DNA from: Prostheceraeus crozeri
Lineage: Eukaryota > Platyhelminthes > Polycladida > Euryleptidae
Direction of reading: 5' to 3'
Assembly (NCBI GenBank): GCA_907163375.1
Contig: CAJQUW010004594.1
Location: forward strand, 248,001 to 312,000
DNA length: 64,000 nucleotides
Below, piece after piece: positions 11,708 through 22,428 of the stretch. A model generated the notes under the pieces. The model was given only the letters and a program-made list of their open reading frames with translations. It had not been told where the DNA came from and ran no database searches. Every line of letters begins with the position of its first letter. Within the stretch, counting starts at the first letter, position 1. A program made the position numbers and the translations under genes.

Positions 11708-12553
11708 AAATATTGCAATTGATATTCAGACATTGTAATTGATATTCAGATATCATAATTGATATTCAGATATTGCCATTCATATTCAGATATTGCAATT
11801 GATATTGAGATGTTGCAATTGATATTCAGATACAGCAATTGATATTCAGATATTGCAATTCATATTGAGATGTTGCAATTGATATTCAGATACAGCAATT
11901 GATATTCAGATATTGCAATTCATATTGAGATGTTGCAATTGATATTCAGATATTGTAATTGATATTGAGATATTGCAATTGATATTGAGATACTGCAATT
12001 GATATTCAGATATTGCCATTCATATTCAGATATTTCAATTGATATTGAGATGTTGCAATTGATATTGAGATGCTGCAATTGATATTGAGATGTTGCAATT
12101 GATATTCAGACATTACAATTCATATTCAGAAATTGCAATTCATATTGAGATATTGCAATTCATATTCAGATATTGCCATTCATACTCAGACATTAAATAG
12201 ATATTCAGAAATTGTAATTCATATTGAGATATTGCAATTGATATTCAGACATTAAAATTCATATTCAGAAATTGCAATTCATATTGAGATATTGCAATTC
12301 ATATTCAGATATTGCCATTCATACTCAGACATTAAATAGATATTCAGAAATTGCAATTCATGTTGAGATGTTGCAATTCATATTCAGACATTACAATTCA
12401 TATTCAGACATCGTAATTGATATTGAGATGCTGCAATTGATATTGAGATGTTGCAATTGATATTCAGATACTGCAATTGATATTCAGATATTGCAATTCA
12501 TATTCAGATATTGCAATTGATATTGAGATGTTGCAATTGATATTCAGATTATA
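11708..12553 (+). repeat. 20-bp tandem satellite, about 42 units
   Basis: Head-to-tail monomers with consensus GATATTCAGATATTGCAATT and variants (GATATTGAGATGTTGCAATT; CATATT at the start). The register holds for hundreds of bases, with slips near 12195 and 12335. Longer identical blocks exist: 11821-11880 equals 11881-11940 (three monomers), and about 12125-12205 is repeated at about 12262-12340. The monomer equals the subterminal motif found once, inverted, at 13535-13556 on the far side of the host transposon. Open frames across it are by-products of the periodicity. Confidence 0.95.
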
Positions 12554-12885
12554 CAATTCACAGTCAGATACCTCCCAAATGATGTGTTTGGGAAGTGTTT
12601 ATTCAGTTCAAATCATATGATCTAAGTTCCGCTATATCCTTTTAATATTCAGATGTTTTGACCTGTTGTATGCTTGCGAGTTAACGAGATGTTTATTCTG
12701 TCAGATGATTAATTTTCAGGCACTTGCATTTACATTCAGTTTTCTTCGCTTCAAAGCTACGAAAACCATTGAACATCACTGAGCATAAACAAATTTGAGG
12801 TGGATCATAGTTAGCGATCAAACTCGACGAGGAAATGCAGCGAGGAAATTATAATACTCATTTGATCCACCATTGAAGTTATAAT

Positions 12886-13440
12886 ACCGCCATTGATCGA
12901 CAGAGAATAGTTAATTTGGATGATGATGGTGGTGACTGGAAGACTTTAGCAGAAACTCTGAATATAAAGAGAAAAACGGCACTACTGCAGTTTAGTGCAC
13001 CCTAAAACAACGGCGCATTCTCCCGCAAACGATGACTACGCACATTACACCGAAGCGCGCGCTCGGTGTAATGTGCGAAGACGAAGACACACGAAGACAC
13101 AAAGACACTCATTTATAACTATAGGGAAGAACGGCATTCATTCTGTTGATTAAATCATGTTGTTAAACGATCTTATTACGCTTGTTCATGACTCGGTCAG
13201 TGCTCGCCAATTTCTACAAGCTCAGACATATGCATAGTTGTTTTCTCACATGCATTTTAGGGTGCACTAAACTGCAGTAGGGGTAAAAGAGGATGGACTA
13301 AACTGCAGTAGTGCCTAGAAAAACTGCTAACTCCTCGATCAATAGTGGCAGATCAGACAGTGAACAGAGAGGAGGTAAAATGTTGACCAAGTTGATGAAA
13401 TCTGTCTTGCAAGCTGAACTTGAATCATATGATCTGAGCT
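12886..13440 (+). pseudogene. Helix-turn-helix (DNA-binding) fragment of a Tc1/IS630-like transposase, split by a MITE
   Basis: Before the MITE the frame reads RQRIVNLDDDGGDWKTLAET and on through LNIKRKTA; after it, NSSINSGRSDSEQRGGKMLT and TKL. With the MITE and one copy of its 8-bp duplication removed, the two parts are in the same frame. The pattern (GDW..LA..L.I...TA...I.SGR.....RGG) is that of the paired-like helix-turn-helix at the start of Tc1/IS630-family transposases. The catalytic DDE/D domain is absent, so this is a short N-terminal remnant. Its long acidic lead-in is not typical and may be a different subfamily. Confidence 0.55.
12978..13316. mobile_element. 339-bp hAT-like MITE with 8-bp target duplication
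   Basis: AGAAAAAC occurs at 12970-12977 and 13317-13324. The ends are inverted: GGCACTACTGCAGTTTA and TAAACTGCAGTAGTGCC. A longer inverted match, CTGCAGTTTAGTGCACCCTA, recurs just inside the right end (about 13259-13278). The centre carries a strong hairpin, CACATTACACCGA...TCGGTGTAATGTG (about 13040-13074). It interrupts the transposase fragment around it. Confidence 0.85.
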
Positions 13441-13639
13441 GAAAAGACACTTCCTAAACCCATCGAAATAGTATGACAATCAATATGAAGATATCTTAAT
13501 TTCAATTTAAAAGTTCTGAATAGGCCTATGAATTGCAATATCTGAATATCAGTTGGAATTGTCAGAATTTAATCAGAAAAAGATGTAGACTTTCTTCTCT
13601 AATTCATGATTTTTCAGGAAATAGAGGGCTTGAAACATT

Positions 13640-13784
13640 GATAATGCTCATCATGGGAAGCCACAAAGCGTCGATGTTTGCTTGACGATGGCCGTCTGTG
13701 ACGCCCGAAAGGCCTTGTAATATCCAAAAAATAAAGTAACAAGCAAACATCGACGCTTTGGGCCTTCCCATGATGAGCATTATC
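13640..13784. mobile_element. 145-bp hairpin MITE
   Basis: Inverted arms of about 44 bp start GATAATGCTCATCATGGGAA and end with its reverse complement. Both include AAGCGTCGATGTTTGCTT. A spacer of about 57 bp lies between them. No target duplication could be called with confidence. Confidence 0.8.
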
Positions 13785-14336
13785 TATTTCATGATGCTAA
13801 AGACAAATCCACTTGATTAAGCGTTGCATTCTGTTGAACGAAATAATTCGATTTTTGACACACAAATATCTTTCAAACTTTGCGAATTCGTCAACATAAT
13901 TCGCAAGAACATTCTATTTATATTATTATAATGACATTTTTGCCATCAGATGCATAATGTATATGTATTTGGAATCAGACTAACTAAATGGATTTTTCCC
14001 CTTTGTCTGCCAGTGAACCCATGCTGGAAAAAGGTCATTGCCGAAATCTAGAGTTAAATGAATGCTGTCACTTCTGATTGTTGTCTATAACTTCCTTAAG
14101 ATTAATGGTAAAATCATTTTTTTATTTACTTTTATGGTAGTTAAAGAGTTAACGAAACTTAACATTTTAAATGCTCTGTGATATGACTAGCTAAATAATC
14201 TAAGTGCGACTCAGGAAGCCCTCAGAGCATCGTTAACACCTTCTAGAAGTTTACAGAGCACTTGCAAAAATATATGTATAACAAATTCTAATTACTAAAG
14301 AGCATTTTGCCTCATAGATCTCCACAGATGAGATAC

Positions 14337-14340
14337 AAAA
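14337..14340 (-). terminator. Pol III T-run after tRNA-Gly
   Basis: On the minus strand the mature tRNA end is followed by two bases and then TTTT, the usual Pol III stop signal. Confidence 0.75.
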
Positions 14341-14342
14341 TG

Positions 14343-14413
14343 TGCGTCGGCCGGGAATCGAACCCGGGTCGCCCGCGTGGCAGGCGAGCATTCTACCACT
14401 GAACCACCGACGC
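14343..14413 (-). tRNA. tRNA-Gly (anticodon GCC)
   Basis: The minus strand folds into a complete 71-nt cloverleaf. The acceptor stem GCGTCGG pairs fully with CCGACGC and is followed by discriminator A. The D arm contains the A box TGGTTCAGTGG; the anticodon loop is CTGCCAC (GCC, read as glycine) on a stem CTCGC/GCGGG with one wobble; the T arm is CCGGG-TTCGATT-CCCGG, holding the B box GGTTCGATTCC. No intron, and a T-run follows. It closely matches metazoan tRNA-Gly-GCC and has every stem intact, so it is probably functional. Confidence 0.97.
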
Positions 14414-15853
14414 TTAGTGCTGTTAGCCTCATTCATTAAATTATGAACGAGCCGTTTGCTTCTTGGCTCCATTCAATTCCGGAATAGAAGATATATTTAC
14501 GATAGATGTGTTGTCGGTGTGAGGAATAGATAAGACATCAGATCGTCCCTCAACCACGGTGTCTTTGATGAATGTTTGACATTTTTATGGCTGTAGCACC
14601 CGCATATCACTAAACAAATCGTTCATAAGCTGAAGTGACATAATTTTGAGGGAAACAACACAAACCATTATTGTCGTAAATCATTGGATCTGGCTTGGTA
14701 ACGAACAGACGGCGCACAATTTCTGAGTTGAGAAATTAACTGATGCGACTTCAATTTCCAAATATTGACACTGTCATTCATCAAGAAATATGTCAAGAAA
14801 TGTTCAAGACTCATGGGACTGTTCAAACAGTCAAGCAACACATGTCAGTAAGATGTAAACTCCCATTCACCTCCAAGCAAGGCTGAAGAGCAATCGTGAA
14901 AAGGGGCAAATCCATTTTATAAAACAAATTGTCAAAAAACGTGTCTTTCGTCTGTAAAATCCTTAGTTCTGAGTCGATTTTCAGAATTTATTTCATAACC
15001 ACACTTTCAACCAAACTATAATTCAAGACTTCATTTACATCTATTTGGGATATTTTTCAATTAGCCTTTGTCCTGCAAAAATTGTCTTCTAACCGGTGCA
15101 CATTTCTCAACTTAAAAATGATGTATTTATTTTCTTTATACAACATAATACATCATTTGTGTGTCTAGTTGTTGCATCAAAATGAAAGAATCAGATATGG
15201 ATCATCACAATTGAGCAGCTGTGAATTCTAAAAAATGTCCTGCGTCCTTTTGACCAGACTTTTTTGATTTTTTACAATATTTCAATTTGTTGCTGAAACC
15301 GCATTTTTTATTCGCATTTCATAAGAATTCACGGAATTTTCAAGAACCATAATGCTATCATGCACATGAAATTTTGTTTGATAGGACAATTATTTTCATT
15401 TTCAAAATTTCGTAAATGGACAAAATGTCCATCTGACCGAGACCACAAAGTTATCGGTCATAAGACACCCTGCAATACATAGTACAAATATAATAGCTTG
15501 TACAAGTACTCATTTGGTGTGGTCGCCACTGTGATTTTCAAGTTCAGTATGAAAAATTAACTTTATATGCAAATTTTCAAAGAAATCTACGTTTGCAAAA
15601 AGTTGAAAAGACAAACATTACCCAAAATTTTGTTTTATGAAGTCCTGTACCCGAAGGCACAAGTTGGGCAAGTTAATGATAGGATAACATTTTTTAAATC
15701 AATTAATTGAATTTATTTGCTTACATTTCAAACTGCAGTCGCAACTTGTTGCCAATACAATTATAATTGTGATTCGGTTTGAAGAAAAGAATTCAGTCAG
15801 ATTGTTGTGCGAATTTTAGAAGCATTGTGCATTAAACGTGATACTCCAGATTG
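14414..15853. other. No recognised gene
   Basis: AT-rich spacer after the tRNA gene. No domain-bearing frame, hairpin or repeat was recognised. Confidence 0.4.
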
Positions 15854-16644
15854 GTCCGGCAGCCAGCACGAGTTTCTACAGGGAACGAGGCCGAAATGAG
15901 ACTTTCACAGAATGATGTACACCTCATAGTCCGGACAGTACGTTTCGAACGAGAATGAATACACTACATTACAGAATGATGTACATATCATGCCTAATGC
16001 GAAGTTCTGAAGTGAGCTCCTCTTTTTGTCAAACAGGATCAAAGAAAAACATATGTAAATCCAATATTAAAAGACGCAGATTGCAATTTCTGGTTTAAAT
16101 GAAATATTCTATGTGTTCTCTTATCAACTGGAAACTGTTAAGCCCAGAGTCATAATTTTTGACATGGAATGCCTTCAGGTCATTTCCTATGATGTACATG
16201 TGCTATTATCATGCATCTGATCGGCAATGTATGTGAGAAATGTGGTTGAATGTGGTAAAGGGGTAAGAGGAAGTTGCTAAAAATGTCTATGTTTGCCAAC
16301 ATAAAGAGACGCGAAAAAAATCTAATTTGTGTTTAAAGTTATAGACAGGGGTGCATAAACATGAAAGGAAATGACCACAAGAGATTCCATACCAACAATT
16401 ATGACTCTGGACTTACTACTTTTCGTCTAATCAGAGAAAAATTAGAAAATTTCATTTAAACCAAAAACTGCAATCTGCGTCCCACTGGATTTGCATGTTT
16501 TTCTTTGATATTGTCTGACAAGAAGCGGAACTCACTAGAACTCGGCAGACGTGCCGATTCGTAGTAGGCATGGGGAGTACATCATTCTGTGAAAGTCTCA
16601 CTTTCGGTCTCGTTCCCTGCAGAAACTCGTTCTGGCTGCCGGAC
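15854..16644 (+). mobile_element. Fold-back element with arms of about 330-380 bp (complete copy)
   Basis: The termini are GTCCGGCAGCCAG and CTGGCTGCCGGAC. The inverted match continues almost to the centre: shared blocks include GGGAACGAGGCCGAAA, GAGACTTTCACAGAATGATG, AAAACA.ATGTAAATCCA and GGTCATTTCCT, each present once per arm in opposite orientation. A unique core of about 180 bp (16187-16365) lies between. No open frame of note. A partial copy is at 59703-60155 with the core turned round. No clear target duplication. Confidence 0.85.
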
Positions 16645-17020
16645 TAGATCTCTATGTACAAAAGAACATGTTCTGTGTTAATCCGTGCTGACATTTTCTT
16701 TCTTCGCACTGTAATTAATGAAAACGAATCTACTAATTTATCTTTGTAAATAGTATCTTCCACTTCGTTTTCACATAATTTAGATTGAATGTTGCGTCAT
16801 CGATATCGATGTCAGCTGTCATCTTCTGTATTGCACACTTAGCTTGTCAGTCTCTTGTCTAATCTGACTGAGAGCGGGCGAAATATGTCGTTAAAAACGT
16901 TTTGCTGCAACACTAGTACAAATTGAACACCAACATGACTGCGGCTTTAATTTTTATTTATAAACTAGCGAAGGGAGCAAAATTCTTCCGCAGATTCTTT
17001 CGTTGATTCGCACTTTGTCA
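16645..17020. other. No recognised gene
   Basis: Short AT-rich spacer between two inverted-repeat elements. Confidence 0.4.
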
Positions 17021-17190
17021 TTCACCATTGCTTGATCGAAATCAAAAATCAAGTGAGGTTTTGGTACCCAATTGGTACCATTTGAGACAGTCTTTAAGAC
17101 GAAACGCGTCGGGTCATTTTATTTTCAATGAAACCTCGTGACGCAAAAAGGGAGAGATTTGATTTTTGATTTCGATCAAGCAATGGTGAA
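17021..17190. mobile_element. 170-bp hairpin MITE
   Basis: Perfect 32-bp inverted arms begin TTCACCATTGCTTGATCGAA and end with the reverse complement. The interior contains palindromes such as GGTACCCAATTGGTACC. No coding frame. Confidence 0.8.
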
Positions 17191-18628
17191 TTTAAAAAAA
17201 CCTCCCCGGTTCAGTCACATAATTTAGCAGTTTGTCAGCTTTACTTGTGACTTGCACACTTGTTTTCATGTATTTCTGATTTTATTTGAATAATCTATAT
17301 TTCTCTCGAATTTCAACACGCCGATGCCAAGAACGAGTTAACTCATCGATGCAACCATCAGCACAATCTTGCTTGTATTACAAGTTTCTCATGGGTATGT
17401 ATTTCGAGGTGATATACTACATGTACTGAAAACATTAACATTTTGAGAAAATTTCTCTTCAATTAGATATATTCATTACAGATTGACACAAAAAAGAATA
17501 CCTAAAAACCATAAGCGCAAATCACAGAAATCTTATTCGATTAGTATTTATATTTCCAACTGACATGAAGAAGGTTCATAATTTTTGAAGATGTATACAA
17601 AAAAGAAAGAATACCGGTAGGTAGGCCTTCATACTGTAAAAAAGCTATGGAGGTAATGTAACTGATCACAAACATTTTTTTGCTAACCTATGTGTGTAGA
17701 ATGGATGCAAGATAAACAAAATAGATATCTATATGGACATTACCAGCATTCTACCAGCACAAGTGCACTACGCAAACGGCACATACTTAAGGAATGAGGA
17801 AACTTGATTGTGAGGTTGATGCCTCGACAGTGTGTAAGCCTACATATGTGCTTGTAAACACGTTTTCGTAATAGTAACATAGTGATAAATGCTTACACAT
17901 TAATGTAGTCTTTCTGTTCGATAAGATATCTATTAAAAACGTTCATTTCATCGACAACTCATGCCCAGACTTCTGTGGTCCATTTCGTTAAGGCGCTCTT
18001 TGATTCGAAATCATTGATCATCGGACATCAGTATATTGTCTATAGCATGGATTAATTATGGCACAGATCCCTAAGATTGTTGAGATCCATCTATATGCAT
18101 AATCTATACGCTGTAGATTCTCAAATCATCAAGATCATCAAAATTTGAATGGGATGTTTTAGATAACATAATTTCAAATTATAAATTTGCGATATTCAAT
18201 AGATTGCTTCCGTTATTAGAAAAGAAAGGAGTTTCAAGAAACAAAAACATCAAAGGATTAGCCTCAATTCTTTTTCAATGAATATGGCTACATTGTTGAC
18301 TGAAAGAGGAATGTTAAAGCGTGTCGAACAAATGAACTTATATAGCAAATGAACCTGTCGATCAAAACTATTCCTGCTTTCATATCAAATACAATGCATC
18401 GTAGTTAGATGTCTACAGAATTCATTAGCAGCGATCCATAGACATGTTCAGAGATGATTGTGCACCGATAAGTGAGTATCTTCTGATGAGTCATTTGATG
18501 TTGATGGTTACTTCTGACTTCAGAGACTTGAGAAAGCGCTTGAATATAGATGATATTTTGATAATGAGACTTAAATAGTCATCAAATCGCTAACTTTCTT
18601 TATGTTATTAGACGTGGTTAAGTGTGAG
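17191..18628. other. No recognised gene
   Basis: AT-rich. It may contain upstream exons of the gene ending at 24670, but none could be recognised by eye. Confidence 0.35.
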
Positions 18629-18694
18629 CTAGCTCGTCATTGGCAATGGAGGCAGGAGGCTTGCTTCCATTGGTAATGACGAGTTAGCTCTCAC
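18629..18694. repeat. 66-bp hairpin
   Basis: Arms GTGTGAGCTAGCTCGTCATT and its near reverse complement AATGACGAGTTAGCTCTCAC flank a short loop. It could be a tiny MITE or a solo structured element. Confidence 0.65.
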
Positions 18695-18891
18695 CCTCCA
18701 AATTCAAATTAATAATTTGATTTTGTCATAAGTAAGTTCAAATGCATATTTTAGGCATTTTTCAATTAATCTGATAGAATCTGTTTATTCGTAACAAGCG
18801 CTACACAAGGCTTATAGCCCAGGCATTAATAATCCTTGCTGCTATAACCCCTGTCGAGTAGGTTGTCAAATTCTTGCTGTACTATATCGAC

Positions 18892-19526
18892 CAGGACTCC
18901 GACTCCGCGTGGCAAGTATATAAAGCCTAGTTTTTGAAAAACAAACTGGTGACCTACATCATAGATCATAGGCTTGCCTGAACCTATTTTTAGTGATTAT
19001 TGCTGCATCAATTATCAATCGTTTTCGATGAGAAAGTTTATCAATTGTCGCTTTCAGTTGGATGCATGCGACTCGGCTCCTCCCATCTTCTTGATGTGTG
19101 CTGCACTCAGATTTTCTCCAGTCTCTACCAGGCAGGATATGAGTACACTTTCGATTTTAATGTGCTTTGGAGGAGACATAGCACACGATTAACGTGAGGG
19201 TATGAGGTAATGTTCTCAAACAAACTAGTATTTCATTTTTGTCTCTGACGTGACCTTTGGCGCGCAGGTGTGATCGAGACTAGGAAGGCTTGTCTTCTCT
19301 ACTAAATCATCGAGTGAAAAGACAATCCTTTTTTTACTATCACGGTTCATTCCCTCAAGAATTACAAGCTTTGCACGCACTGCTGTCTCTGTACGTTAGT
19401 TTGACGGAGAAAGTTGACATCAAGACAGTGACAGCTATATGCACGAGAAAAAATATTTTGTTTGCATTATATTTCGATCTAGTTATAGGCCGGATATCCG
19501 ACTCCGACTTCGATTCCGCATCCCTG
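18892..19526 (+). mobile_element. hAT MITE family copy 1 (CAGGGATGCGGAGTC type)
   Basis: Target duplication ATATCGAC / ATACCGAC (7 of 8) flanks the element. The right end reads GACTTCGATTCCGCATCCCTG in part; the left end is slightly shortened (CAGGACTCCGACTCCGCG). The interior matches copies at 20803-22420 and 36940-37579 throughout, including the uninterrupted site GATTAACGTGAGGG that is split by an insertion in the 20803 copy. Its right end is about 95 bp before the exon at 19621. Confidence 0.85.
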
Positions 19527-19620
19527 ATACCGACACCATTACGCGATCACAATTATGAATATGAAAGATGTCTTCTATCACAATTTCACATAAAAAATTC
19601 TTTTCCATTTTCCAATGCAG

Positions 19621-20002
19621 TGAGGACGCCAATTTCCGCTTCGACATGTACAATGCTGGTGCAAGAGCAGGTACTGAAGCAGACGCTTCTGCTCTTCGTC
19701 TAAATTGTCAAGAAGAGCGCCTACTTCATTCCGAAATTGGCCGAATCAATTTCGAATGCCAGTTGACCCTCAAATTGCGTGAGATAGAAGCTGCCGCCAT
19801 TTCACTCCGCTATCGTCGTCTGCGTGCTCGTCCGGTGAGATCCTTTCTTGCACCAGAGGAAACAGCTCGGTTACGCAGTCAGGACAAAGCAGGGACACTT
19901 TTCGGACCCAGAGATCGGCCGAAGTCATCGTGCGGATACAATTCCAGCGCGATTTTGTCAGCAGCCACACGGCGTCTCTTCCCAAGGCCACAGTCTGCAT
20001 TG
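19621..20002 (+). CDS. Internal exon of an unrecognised host gene (penultimate coding exon)
   Basis: The acceptor TTTTCCATTTTCCAATGCAG ends at 19620 and the donor TTG/GTGAGT follows 20002. The first base finishes a codon begun upstream; 127 complete codons follow, ending in phase 0, which matches the phase-0 start of the exon at 24332. GC content and third-position use are higher than in the flanking DNA. The peptide is Arg/Leu/Glu-rich and helical in its middle (ERLLHSEIGRINFECQLTLK and a following RYRRLRARPVRSF), then becomes Ser/Pro/Arg-rich (RRLFPRPQSAL), a style common in ciliary or cytoskeletal proteins. No domain is recognised. Upstream exons were not found; the start codon is not in this segment. 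The hAT MITE just upstream is unrelated. Confidence 0.6.
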
Positions 20003-20041
20003 GTGAGTTCTCAGATTATCGCTTATCACCTGAAAGAGCGC

Positions 20042-20756
20042 CCTCACGAAAATTCCTCATGATTTTTTATAAGAATTTTCTCATATATATCTTATGAAAT
20101 TCCATGCGGATTTGAAAAGTTTTCGCATGGAATATCTCGTCTAACTCCATGAGTTTCTCATAAAAATCTTATTAATAAATTAGCAGCAGCTTTTTCATAC
20201 TTTTGAATTAATTTTTCTGGCATTTAGTTATTGAGGCTCTTTTAGCCTCTTGCCCCATTGCCCAGAGCATTCCCACGAAGTGTCCTCAATACTATTTCAG
20301 TATTCGTAAAAAAACCCATTATTTTTTCATGATAAGATGTAGAACTGTAATTGTACATAATTTTTTTTCAACATCTTGTAAAGCCAAATTATAAATGCAT
20401 CATTTCGAAGTATCTGTTGGAAATAGTTATGATATATTCTGTATTTTTCCTTTTTGTCCTTTTTAGACTAAATTTGGATATTCCTTTCGATTGAATAGTC
20501 TTTCCAATAACTCTTTCCTTTCGCGTCTAGCATGCATACCTTACTACTTATAAACTTATTTTCACAAAACCCTCATGAACGCATCATGAGATATCATCTT
20601 CACGTATGTTCTCATTACCACTCATTACATTCTCATCAAAGCATCATGAGAACATCATGAGTTAAATATTTTCTTATGAGACTATCATGGGCTCTCATAA
20701 CAAACTCATGAATACACATTAAATTTCATGAGTTCTCATGAAAATTTTTCATGAGG
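20042..20756. mobile_element. Probable MITE made of TCATGAG-rich repeats
   Basis: The ends CCTCACGAAAATTCCTCATGA and TCATGAAAATTTTTCATGAGG are imperfect inverted repeats. Towards the right half the motif TCATGAG or its inverse recurs about a dozen times (for example at 20575-20600, 20640-20665 and 20690-20756). An internal inverted pair, TTCCATGCGGATTTGAAAAG against a CTTTTC..ATGGAA-like partner, lies at about 20100-20130. No frame. It lies in the intron between the two host exons. No target duplication called. Confidence 0.5.
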
Positions 20757-20802
20757 TCGGTGAAGAAATCGATTTCCACATTTTCCGTCATTTCCTTAGA
20801 AC

Positions 20803-22420
20803 CAGGAATGCAGAGTCCTATCATTTTGATAGGACTCCGACTCCGGGTGGCCAATATCTAAAGCCCAGGTTTTTGAAGAACTGGCAATCTACATCATTGA
20901 TCAGCATAGGCTTGCCTGAGCCTGATTTTAGTGATCATTGCTGTATCAAATCAATCATTTTCTTTGAAAGTTTACCAACTTTGCACATCACCTGTGCTTC
21001 ACACGGTTTTTCTGCAGTCTCTACCAGGCAGGAAAATCCCCCATCCTTCTACAAAAAATATGACTACACTTTCGATTTCAATATGCGCTTTGGAGGAGCC
21101 ATCACACACGATTAACCCTATCCATAGGGGGGGGGGTCGAGGGGGCCGATTCGGCCACCCTATCGCATTTTTGTTGTGGAGCTTTTAAAACTCGACCGAT
21201 TGACCCAGGCTTTTGTGACTTTTAGTTTCTAGGTATTTCCCAACTTTTCGCCGAAAATCTTTGTATTTAGTTCATGGGAAGTAAAATTTATGGCCCGTTT
21301 TGAAAAGTGCATTTTTTGAAAGTCTGAATTTTGCCTGATTTTGCAAACATCTGGTGTGCTAAGTTTTGACAAAGCAAGCTGAATATCAATTTTTGGCATC
21401 ACATCACAACTAGGTGTCCATAAATTGCACCATCAAGATACTATAGACATCAAAGATACTGCAGACATCGATAAGAGTCATCCAAACTTGAATGTCATGT
21501 AAATACTACTTAATTGCTTTTCAGTAAAAAGGACTCAACTAAGTTGCAACTAAGTAGTGTTCGTTCATATTGTTTTGAAAACTGACTATAAAAGGGTATA
21601 AAATGACTATAACATTTCGGAGGGTCATCTAAAAATCAGCATCCAAAAATTTAATCAAGATCTAGGCAATACTGCAGGCTACAGTACGAAAGCAATATCA
21701 CATATTCAAATTTTGAATTTAAATTCATGATGTGTAGACAAACAAGTTTAGAGCATCAAATAGCATCATTCTCCTGATCATTAATTGTATGTGTCACTAA
21801 CGTCATTGAACTAAAAGCACTCAATCTATGTTTGCAGTCGATGAGAAGAATACATAAAAAAATCCGCTTAATTTTGAAGTTCAAATTTTAAATCGCCATT
21901 TGAAGCATCAAGATGGACGAATTAGAAAAGACAGATACCACCGTTAGAAAGATCACACGCAGAATATTATACCCTGAAATTTCATGTACAACGGAGCAGT
22001 ATTTAGGAAGTTAAGGAGGGGGGCCGAATCGCCCCCCCCCCGGCGGTATGGATAGGGTTAACGTGAGGGTATGAGGCAATGTTCTCAAACAAACTAGTAT
22101 TTCATTTTTGTCTCTGATGTGACCTTTGGTGCGTAGGTGTGATCAAGGCTAGGAAGGCTTGTCTTCTTTAGTAAATCACCGAATGAAAAGACAATCCTTT
22201 TTTACTATCACGGTTCATTCCCTCAACTATTATAAGCTTTGCATGCAGCAGTGTCTTTGTACTTTTGTTTGACGGAGAAAGTTGACATCAAGACAGTGAC
22301 AGCTATGTGCACGAGAATAAATAATTTGTCTGCATTATATTTCGGGTCTAGTTATAGGCCGGAGTCCGGAGTCCTATCATTTGATAGGACCCTGACTCCG
22401 ACTCTGACTCCGCATCCCTG
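20803..22420 (+). mobile_element. hAT MITE family copy 2, interrupted by a TTAA element
   Basis: A perfect 8-bp duplication, CTTAGAAC, lies at 20795-20802 and 22421-22428. The ends are CAGGAATGCAGAGTCC and CTGACTCCGCATCCCTG. Without the 942-bp insertion at 21116-22057 it is about 670 bp and collinear with the copies at 18892 and 36940. The perfect duplication suggests a fairly recent insertion. It is in the host intron. Confidence 0.92.
21116..22057. mobile_element. TTAA-target (piggyBac-like) non-autonomous element nested in the hAT MITE
   Basis: TTAA occurs at 21112-21115 and 22058-22061. The ends are CCCTATCCATA and TATGGATAGGG, followed inward by G-runs and C-runs around an inverted GGGGGCCGATTCGGCC / GGGGGGCCGAATCGCC pair. 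The two sister hAT copies carry the undisturbed site GATTAACGTG at about 19190 and 37215, which shows the exact empty target. No transposase frame remains. Confidence 0.92.
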
Positions 22421-22428
22421 CTTAGAAC

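Larger units (their letters stand above)
11693..13579 (+). mobile_element. DNA transposon with long inverted repeats; left repeat expanded into a satellite
   Basis: A perfect 15-bp inverted repeat, TTTCTGATTAAATTC, bounds the element at 11693-11707 and 13565-13579. It continues imperfectly inward: one GATATTCAGATATTGCAATT-type motif on the right, many on the left. A second inverted block (GGAAGTGT.TT.TCAG.TCA.ATCATATGATC) lies at about 12588-12625 and 13408-13447. Between them is a helix-turn-helix coding fragment, itself split by a MITE at 12978-13316. The superfamily is probably Tc1/IS630-like judging from the helix-turn-helix, but no target duplication was identified. Confidence 0.65.

Noticed and set aside
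12272-12460. 62-codon frame with repeated IFRYCN-like units
   Set aside because: A product of the 20-bp satellite period, not a gene.
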